A stretch of DNA of 64,000 bases from contig CABHNZ010000007.1 of the NCBI GenBank assembly GCA_902167985.1, positions 124,001 to 188,000 on the forward strand, written 5' to 3'. This document shows, one piece after another, positions 57,006 to 64,000 of the stretch; position 1 is the first letter of the stretch; every line of letters begins with the position of its first letter. This DNA is from Shinella sp. UYSO24. GTDB lineage: Bacteria; Pseudomonadota; Alphaproteobacteria; Rhizobiales; Rhizobiaceae. A program made the position numbers and the translations under genes. Below the pieces are notes generated by a model. The model searched no databases and had not been told where the DNA came from. It saw only the letters and a program-made list of their open reading frames with translations.

Positions 57006-57011
57006 TCGCTA

Positions 57012-57905
57012 TCACCCGGCCGTACCGGTTTTGACTTCATCCGCTTCGATCCGTGTCCGGATCGTCGCGGCAAGATTGCTGGCATGGCACTTTTCATAGA
57101 AGGCCAAGGTCTCGGCCGGCATGGATACCGAAAGCGCCACGAAATCCCGCAGTGCCAGTCCGGACAGCCGTGAGGGATCCGCCGCGTAAAGCGCTGTCTG
57201 ATCGAGTGATCCGACCCGTTCCGCGAGCTGGTCGAAATAGGCGATATTCTTGAAGACCGTCTCTGGCGAGGCCGTCTGGCCATGGGCGAGCACGACGAAT
57301 TCGCAATCGAGCTGCCGTATCGTTTCAAGCGATGCGCGCAGGAGCCGGAGATCGTCGGGATTGCTGCTCCAGACTTCCGGTATCGGATCTTCCACCGCAT
57401 CGATTGCGAGACAGGTTTTGATCTCCGGTATGAAGACCACGATATGATCGGGCGTGTGGCCCGGCGTATGGATGAGCCGCAGCGTCAGGTCGCCGCCATC
57501 GAGCAGCATGTCACCGTCGAAGCCGATTGTCGGCGGGATGAGTTCCACATCGGCAAAACGGATATCCTCGGCCATCTTTTCATCAAGTGTGCGACGAATG
57601 GCAGGCTCGCGAAACCGCCTGATCGCAGTGTTGTGCGCAATGATCGGTGCAGAGCCGGCAATCGCCGCATTCCCCCAGAAATGATCCCAGTCCATATGCG
57701 AATTGATGACCATGAGAGGCCGTGACTGCCCCGCGCCAACCAGATCGAGGGCCTGCCGGCAGAGTTGCGGCGTGCCGAGCGTATCGATCAGAACGTCGAA
57801 ACGCTCTGTGCGGACGAAAACGGCATCCACCTCGTCGCCGGCGCGCAGGATGGTGATCCGGCGGTCGAGGCCCGGATAGGAGGTGAGTTCCACCACGATT
57901 GTCAT
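57012..57905 (-). CDS. Metallo-beta-lactamase-fold hydrolase
   Basis: A 297-residue MBL-fold enzyme. The metal motif is INSHMDWDHFWGN, a variant of HxHxDH in which the second His is Asp, known in several MBL subfamilies. Further ligands are in LIHTPGHTPDH and LAHGQT, with ACLAIDAVED-like sequence (CLAIDAVED) carrying the bridging Asp. Start chosen at ATG 57905 (MTIVVELTSYPGLDRR); the frame is open further upstream but without recognisable sequence. It is convergent with the siderophore gene, with only a few bases between stops. Confidence 0.83.
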   Translation of the reverse strand: MTIVVELTSYPGLDRRITILRAGDEVDAVFVRTERFDVLIDTLGTPQLCRQALDLVGAGQSRPLMVINSHMDWDHFWGNAAIAGSAPIIAHNTAIRRFREPAIRRTLDEKMAEDIRFADVELIPPTIGFDGDMLLDGGDLTLRLIHTPGHTPDHIVVFIPEIKTCLAIDAVEDPIPEVWSSNPDDLRLLRASLETIRQLDCEFVVLAHGQTASPETVFKNIAYFDQLAERVGSLDQTALYAADPSRLSGLALRDFVALSVSMPAETLAFYEKCHASNLAATIRTRIEADEVKTGTAG

Positions 57906-58127
57906 CCCGCTGTTCCTTCTAACTGTCGGCGTCGATCCTGCCTTCGATTGCCACTGATGACCAGCCGTCTGCGGATCGCTGGCAGCGCTTTGGCACAATA
58001 CCGCTGGTGGGTCGCCCCGACACGCGATCGATCGGGTGAGGTCGGCAAATGTCCGGCGCCGATCTCTGGACATCACCCCAGTCGTCCTGTCTTCTTGTCG
58101 GTGCGTGTGCGATCAGGGAAATGTTTC

Positions 58128-58585
58128 ATGGGCATCGATATCAGGCAGGCCGGGGCGGAAGATCTGGCGGTGGTGAAGGATATCACGGAGCGCGCCTATG
58201 CGGCCTGGCTACCCGTCCTGCATTATCCGCCGGTGCCAGTGACCGAGGATTACGTGCCGCGCATCGCGGCCGGAAATGTCTTCCTGGCCCATGAAGGCGA
58301 GGTTATCTGCGGCCTGATCGTCATGGAACACGCCGATGACGAGGACACGATCTTCAGCGTCGCCGTCGATCCTGATCATGCCGGCAAGGGCATCGGGCCG
58401 AAGATGATGGCGGAGATGGAAAACCGCGCCCAAGCGGCCGGAAAACGGCGGATGACGCTCTATACCAACGCCCTGATGGAACGGAATATCGGTCTCTACC
58501 AGAAGCTAGGCTACACCGAGACGGGCCGCCGGCCAAACCCGGCAAGGCCGGTCTCACCATTGTCGACATGGTGAAGCCGCTTTGA
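58128..58585 (+). CDS. GNAT-family N-acetyltransferase (frameshifted near the C-terminus as sequenced)
   Basis: 152 residues when repaired. The acetyl-CoA site is FSVAVDPDHAGKGIGPKMMAEMENRA, followed by MTLYTNALMERNIGLYQKLGYTETGRR. One C added near 58538 turns PNPARPVSPLSTW into PNPGKAGLTIVDMVKPL, the usual ending for this group, with the stop at 58583-58585. Substrate unknown. Confidence 0.82.
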
Positions 58586-58679
58586 GACAGGGCGGGATAG
58601 GGGGCACGCCATCCCCGAACCTTCGGCACGGGGATGGCTGAGAGATGGCAGGGTCGTGAATTCGGCCCGCAGCTTCAGC

Positions 58680-59858
<1,179 letters not shown>

Positions 59859-60029
59859 TCATTAATCCGTTTGTGTCTGAAACGGCAAGTTGAGATTTAA
59901 TAAAGTTACACTGCAGCGCAGCAATGCTTTCCGGATCTTGCGAGAGGGCCGATTTCCGCCGCGCGTTAACGAATATAAAGGGCGAATGCGGTGTGACGAT
60001 GCAAGCCTCTTGATTTTCACCGCCAAATT

Positions 60030-60049
60030 TATAATTAGAATAATTCTAA
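60030..60049 (+). promoter_or_regulatory. mbfA -10 element with abutting Irr-type iron control element
   Basis: TATAAT (60030-60035) is immediately followed by the dyad TTAGAA-TAA-TTCTAA (60035-60049), matching the ICE motif bound by Irr in rhizobia. No good -35 lies 17 bases upstream (CTCTTG at 60007). The mbfA start is 16 bases downstream. Confidence 0.75.
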
Positions 60050-60064
60050 ACAAGGAATCTCGTC

Positions 60065-61044
60065 ATGCTGCGTCTCTTCTCATCCTCCAAGCGATCATTC
60101 GATACCCTGAGCGAACAGGAAATCCTCGCGCTCGCCATTGCCTCGGAGGAAGACGATGCGCGTATCTACATGTCCTATGCGGATATCCTGCGCGATCACG
60201 CGCCTGCCTCAGCCAAAGTGTTCGATGACATGGCGGAGGTGGAGCAGACCCACAAGAACATGCTGATCGAGATGTTCCGCTCGCGCTTTGGCGAGCGCAT
60301 TCCGCTCATCCGCCGGGAGCATGTGCGCGGCTTCTACGAGCGCAAGCCGGACTGGCTGCGCAAGAACCTCTCGCTCGACAAGATGCGCGAGGAAGGCGAG
60401 GCGATGGAGCGGCAGGCGGCCGCCTTCTACCGCGAGGCGGCAAAGCGCGTCTCGGACGCCTCGACGCGCAAATTGCTCGGCGATCTGGCGCTGGCCGAGG
60501 AAGGCCATGAGGATATTGCCCGCATGCTGGAGGGCAAGCACGTCTCGGCTGATGCAAAGGCGGAAGAGGATGAAGCGCCCGCCGCCAGTTCATCCTGACC
60601 TATGTGCAGCCGGGCCTTGCCGGCCTGATGGATGGCTCGGTCTCGACGCTGGCCCCCATCTTCGCCGCAGCCTTCGCCACGCAGGATACCTGGTCCACTT
60701 TCCTTATCGGCCTGTCGGCAGCTGTCGGTGCAGGCATTTCCATGGGCTTCACCGAGGCGGCGCATGACGATGGCAAGATTTCCGGTCGCGGCTCGCCGAT
60801 CAAGCGCGGCCTTGCCTCCGGCATCATGACCGCACTCGGCGGCCTCGGCCACGCGCTGCCCTATCTCATTCCGCATTTCTGGACTGCCACGGCCGTTGCC
60901 GCGGTCGTCGTCTTCTTCGAACTCTGGGCCATCGCCTTCATCCAGAACCGCTACATGGAAACCCCTTTCCTGCGCGCCGTCTTCCAGGTCGTGGTCGGTG
61001 GCTCGCTGGTTCTGGCCGCAGGCATCCTGATTGGCAATGGGTGA
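60065..61044 (+). CDS. mbfA: Membrane-bound ferritin MbfA: ferritin-like domain fused to VIT1/CCC1 domain (frameshifted as sequenced)
   Basis: Iron exporter of rhizobia, 326 residues when repaired. The N-terminal rubrerythrin-like domain (residues about 15-165) has the diiron ligands in IASEEDDARIYMSYAD, MAEVEQTHKNML, EAMERQAAAFYREAA and LALAEEGHEDIA. One C added near 60578 fuses it to the membrane domain FILTYVQPGLAGLMDGSVSTLAPIFAAAFAT, which has several helices to the C-terminus (VIT1 family). AAGGA lies 9 bases before the ATG. An Irr-type box overlaps the promoter, predicting repression at low iron. Confidence 0.92.
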
Positions 61045-61063
61045 GAGGCGACGGCGCAAGCCG

Positions 61064-61090
61064 GCAAAACGCTCCACTGGAGCGTTTTGC
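61064..61090 (+). terminator. Perfect hairpin after mbfA
   Basis: GCAAAACGCTCCA and TGGAGCGTTTTGC are 13-bp perfect arms with a one-base centre. It may be a terminator or a short dispersed palindrome; the T-run lies within the stem. Confidence 0.6.
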
Positions 61091-61179
61091 GCCTCGACGC
61101 CGTGAGCCAAAGCGAAGGGCCGGGAGACGGTCCCTCATCCCCGACCCGTTCCGCGCCCAAAAAGCATCGTTGAAAACCA

Positions 61180-61212
61180 AAAGGCCCGCCGCGGAAACCG
61201 CGCGGGCCTTTA
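61180..61212 (-). terminator. Terminator downstream of the cysteine peptidase gene
   Basis: AAAGGCCCGC and GCGGGCCTTT form a perfect 10-bp stem around 12 bases, with A before and T after; usable in both directions. Lies about 25 bases beyond the stop of the minus-strand gene ending at 61237. Confidence 0.82.
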
Positions 61213-61236
61213 ATCTTTTCCATATCGATCGAGCGT

Positions 61237-61854
61237 TTAGTGCAGCGCGCCAACCAGAATATCGCGGCCGTTTTCGATCGTTACCCACTTGCCGGTGTTG
61301 AACGTCGCCTGACGCTTCAGGAACGTATAGGGCTTGGCGTACCAGGGCTGGATCTCGTCATCGAGATTGTCGAGGATGAAGTCGCCATCCGAGGTGCGCA
61401 GCGTCAGAACCGCATGGCCCTCGCCATCCTGCTTGCGCACGACGGTGATGAGAAGATCCGAGTGATCGAAGCCGGCGGCAACCAGTTCCTTCTGCTTTTC
61501 GAGCGCGTAGTCCTCGCAGTCGGCAGCAACGGTCGGATAGTTCCAGTATTCTTCCTTGCCGTAGATCTCCATGTCGGTCCGCGGCACGTAGCGCGCATTG
61601 ACGGCAATGTTGATCTGCCGGGCGATTTCCCAGCCCTTGGCGGTCAGCACCGGCGCCGGGCCGGTCTTGCTGCGAATGTTGCATTCGTCGACAAAGCGCT
61701 GACAGAAGTCGTAATGGCCAATCGGCTGCGAGGTGACGCTGCCCGTGACCATCGACGCCTCGATCGGCTGTGATGCCGGCAGGGCTGCGCTCGCCGGCAC
61801 CAGAAAACTCAACAGGATCACGGCTACACGCCGTGCCAGCAAGGCTCTCATCAT
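61237..61854 (-). CDS. Bacterial transglutaminase-like cysteine proteinase (BTLCP, DUF920)
   Basis: A 205-residue exported protein. Signal peptide VAVILLSFLVPASAALPA. The catalytic Cys is in TVAADCEDYALEKQKEL, the His in EGHAVLTLRTSDGD and the Asp in DFILDNLDDEIQPW. LapG-type members release surface adhesins, but no LapD-like partner lies nearby. Other members are of unknown role. Intact. Confidence 0.84.
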   Translation of the reverse strand: MMRALLARRVAVILLSFLVPASAALPASQPIEASMVTGSVTSQPIGHYDFCQRFVDECNIRSKTGPAPVLTAKGWEIARQINIAVNARYVPRTDMEIYGKEEYWNYPTVAADCEDYALEKQKELVAAGFDHSDLLITVVRKQDGEGHAVLTLRTSDGDFILDNLDDEIQPWYAKPYTFLKRQATFNTGKWVTIENGRDILVGALH

Positions 61855-61991
61855 CTGCCCGTCCCTTAAATTCCTAACAAAAGGTTAAAAGGGTTCGGGC
61901 GCCGTTAGTCAATCGTTCAGGATTTGTTAACCCGGTGCATGCTGCGAATATGGTTAATGTTGCGGCATTTCTGTATCAGCCTGAAGTTTCA

Positions 61992-62819
61992 TCATGGCGC
62001 GATGAGTGCAGCCACCGCGTCGCGCAGCTTGTCGAGGTCCTGAGGGCGGGAGAGCCGGTGGTCGCCGTCGCGGATCAGCGTCAGCACCACGTCGTCGGCG
62101 GGAAGAAACTCCACGAGCTTCAGCGCATGGGTATAGGGCACGTCGGGATCGGCCATGCCCTGCAGGATCGTCACCGGGCAGCCGGTCTCGATAATTCCGG
62201 TCATCACCCGGTTGACGCGCCCGTCCTCCATCAGTGCCCGGGTATAGATATAGGGCTCCGGGCTGTATTCGGACGGTTCCTCGAAATAGCCGCGCTCGGC
62301 AAGCGAGGTCTTTTCCGCCTCCGTCAGCATCGGCTCGATGAGTTCCGAGGTGAAATCCGGCGCCGGCGCGATCAGCACCATGCCCTTCACCTGCGCGCCA
62401 TTACGCTTTTTCAGTTCCTGAACGGCGCGTAGCGCAATCCATCCGCCCATCGATGAGCCGACGAGGATCACCTCCTCGACGCCCTGTGCATCGATCACGG
62501 CCAGCGTCTCTTCCAGCCAGCGGGAGATCGTGCCGTCTTGAAATGCGCCGCCGGAAACCCCATGTCCTGAGTAGTCGAAGCGGATCGCACCGGCCCCCAA
62601 CTCGGCGGCGAGCGCATCGAGAGCAATCGCCTTCGTGCCTTCCATGTCGGAACGGTATCCCCCGAGCCAGACCAGCGCCGTTTTCGGTCCGCCATCGCGG
62701 GCAGGGCGTGCCTTGATGGCGATCGGACGGGCGGCCTTGTCCGTTCCGACGGTAATCGTGGTTGCAATGGCGCCCCGGGCTTCCGATTGCGCTTTCGTGG
62801 TTTCGGTCGGGTTTGGCAT
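61992..62819 (-). CDS. Alpha/beta hydrolase
   Basis: A 275-residue hydrolase. The oxyanion/GG region is LVWLGGYRSDMEGTKA, the nucleophile elbow EVILVGSSMGGWIALRA (Ser), the acid in QGMADPDVPYTHA and the His in IRDGDHRLSRPQD. Resembles FrsA/ABHD10-like acyl-thioesterases. Start chosen at ATG 62819 with GGAG upstream; a TTG immediately before is in frame. Substrate unknown. Confidence 0.85.
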   Translation of the reverse strand: MPNPTETTKAQSEARGAIATTITVGTDKAARPIAIKARPARDGGPKTALVWLGGYRSDMEGTKAIALDALAAELGAGAIRFDYSGHGVSGGAFQDGTISRWLEETLAVIDAQGVEEVILVGSSMGGWIALRAVQELKKRNGAQVKGMVLIAPAPDFTSELIEPMLTEAEKTSLAERGYFEEPSEYSPEPYIYTRALMEDGRVNRVMTGIIETGCPVTILQGMADPDVPYTHALKLVEFLPADDVVLTLIRDGDHRLSRPQDLDKLRDAVAALIAP

Positions 62820-63005
62820 CAAAGTCTCCGTTATCGCAGCGGTTCAGGGTCCATAAATCATAGTCACCGGTAGGAACAGCAGGTGATTTTTCTATGCTGT
62901 TATGCTATTGACATCCTCTCGGCGATCACGACATTGCCCGCGCGTCCTCGGACCGACGCGGCAGATGCGTCGCCGGACACCGAAATAGTCTAGGAGAACA
63001 CGACC

Positions 63006-63542
63006 ATTCGCAGACCATTCAAAGCCGATGCCCCCGTCAAGGAAGGGCCGCGCTCCAACCGGGAAATTCGCATTCCCAAGGTCCAGCTCATCGATGCCGA
63101 AGGCCAGAATCTTGGCGTAGTCGCCACGGATCAGGCTCTGAAAATGGCTGAGGAAGCGGGACTCGATCTCGTTGAAATCTCGCCGAACAACGATCCGCCG
63201 GTGTGCAAGATCCTCGACCTCGGCAAGCTGAAATATGCGAACCAGAAGAAGGCTTCCGAAGCTCGCAAGAAGCAGAAGGTCGTCGAAGTCAAAGAAATCA
63301 AGATGCGCCCCAACATCGACACGCATGACTATGACGTGAAGATGAAGGCCATGAATCGCTTCTTTGAAGACGGCGACAAGGTGAAGGTGACGCTGAAGTT
63401 CCGCGGCCGTGAAATGGCCCACCAGGAACTCGGCATGAAGCTTCTTCTTCAGGTCAAGGACGACACCGTCGAGATCGCCAAGGTCGAAGCCGAGCCCAAG
63501 CTCGAAGGCCGTCAGATGATGATGGTGCTGGCGCCGAAATAA
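63006..63542 (+). CDS. infC: Translation initiation factor IF-3 with AUU start codon
   Basis: 178 residues. The conserved N-terminal domain ([42 protein letters not shown]) begins upstream of the first ATG (63144). Reading back, the only sensible start is ATT at 63006, giving [22 protein letters not shown], with AGGAG nine bases before it. AUU starts on infC are known in many bacteria and allow IF-3 to repress its own translation. The C-terminal domain [20 protein letters not shown] sequence ([17 protein letters not shown]) and [12 protein letters not shown] are normal. rpmI follows. Confidence 0.95.
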   Translation: MRRPFKADAPVKEGPRSNREIRIPKVQLIDAEGQNLGVVATDQALKMAEEAGLDLVEISPNNDPPVCKILDLGKLKYANQKKASEARKKQKVVEVKEIKMRPNIDTHDYDVKMKAMNRFFEDGDKVKVTLKFRGREMAHQELGMKLLLQVKDDTVEIAKVEAEPKLEGRQMMMVLAPK

Positions 63543-63760
63543 GCGCCGCATCACTTGGCCCTCTGGCATCCGCCCGAAGGGTCTTTCCGGTGGATTTGCG
63601 CCGTTCGGGCGCATTCTGCCAGCCTTCCTTTTGCCCATTGCGCTTTTCTCGGCCTGCGAGTATAAGCGCGCGTCCGAACGGTCCGGCAGGGCATGCCGAG
63701 GCCGTTCAAAATGCTTGGGTCCACCTCGTCTGTGGGCCCGATACAAAACGGAGTAGCAAA

Positions 63761-63964
63761 ATGCCCAAGATGAAGACGAAGTCCGCTGCTAAGAAGCGGT
63801 TCAAGGTCACGGCGACCGGCAAGGTCGTTGCAGCAGCTGCTGGCAAGCGCCACGGCATGATCAAGCGTTCCAACAAGTTCATCCGCGATGCACGCGGCAC
63901 GATGGTCCTTGCTGAGCCGGATGGCAAGAAGGTCATCAAGAACTACCTGCCGAACGGTCTCTAA
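63761..63964 (+). CDS. rpmI: 50S ribosomal protein L35
   Basis: A 67-residue basic ribosomal protein: [23 protein letters not shown] at the start, [22 protein letters not shown] in the middle and a C-terminus ending NYLPNGL. It lies 218 bases after infC. The usual infC-rpmI-rplT order is supported by an AGGAG site at 63990-63994 and an AT at 63999-64000 that probably begin the rplT start, cut off by the window edge. Confidence 0.97.
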   Translation: MPKMKTKSAAKKRFKVTATGKVVAAAAGKRHGMIKRSNKFIRDARGTMVLAEPDGKKVIKNYLPNGL

Positions 63965-64000
63965 GACTTTTCTGCTTTTTGGATCATTTAAGGAGATCAT

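Overview
The window is high-GC chromosomal DNA from an alphaproteobacterium, most likely the Rhizobiaceae (Rhizobium/Agrobacterium group). This rests on the protein sequences, a rhizobial-type membrane-bound ferritin MbfA with an Irr-type iron box, a Caulobacter/Agrobacterium-style cpa/tad pilus locus, and an infC-rpmI pair. It is ordinary core chromosome with a few accessory inserts. I see no phage, insertion sequence or CRISPR array.

Layout. 1-6256: end of yejA, then yejB, yejE and yejF (microcin C/oligopeptide-type ABC importer), with an antitoxin/PIN-toxin pair wedged between yejE and yejF. 6271-12422: 2-hydroxyacid dehydrogenase, pncB, a glycine-zipper secreted protein, a lone receiver domain, UDP-glucuronate 4-epimerase, tRNA-Ser(GGA), a membrane protein and msrA. 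12699-24812: a nucleoside uptake and breakdown cluster (BMP-type ABC importer, cdd, purine nucleoside phosphorylase, deoC, deoA; opposite strand deoB, add, upp) with a retropepsin-like protease between the two halves. 24908-37165: Flp/Tad pilus locus (TadE/F-like proteins, a stand-alone secretin N-domain protein, Flp pilin, cpaABCDEF, tadB, tadC, TPR lipoprotein). 37307-42991: leucyl aminopeptidase, MarR regulator, NlpC/P60 hydrolase, small proteins, tRNA-Leu(CAG), SelW-like protein, beta-hydroxyacid dehydrogenase. 43526-46731: proVWX-type betaine/choline importer. 46810-50408: small HTH protein, atypical SDR, ccdAB toxin-antitoxin, lepA. 50501-55333: a regulator/efflux patch (MFS, XRE-cupin regulator, GNAT, second MFS, TetR). 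55479-64000: small protein, siderophore-interacting protein, MBL hydrolase, GNAT, orphan TRAP binding protein, mbfA, cysteine peptidase, alpha/beta hydrolase, infC, rpmI; the rplT start lies at the right edge.

The dominant anomaly is that about 20 otherwise conserved genes are broken by roughly 30 frameshifts. Almost every one is repaired by adding one base to a short homopolymer (mostly G/C, 2-7 bases). They hit housekeeping genes such as lepA (three times), pepA and cdd. This is far better explained by base-calling undercounts in the assembly than by real decay. Coordinates for these genes are given for the whole repaired reading frame and are marked as frameshifted.

The most interesting biological signals are: a concentric operator of two dyads spaced 21 bp apart that covers the start codon of the XRE-cupin regulator; a triplicated ATGA stop/start at the deoC-deoA junction, with three other gene ends carrying short tandem repeats; a toxin-antitoxin pair translationally coupled into the yej operon; an Irr-type box abutting the mbfA -10 element; and an AUU start on infC.
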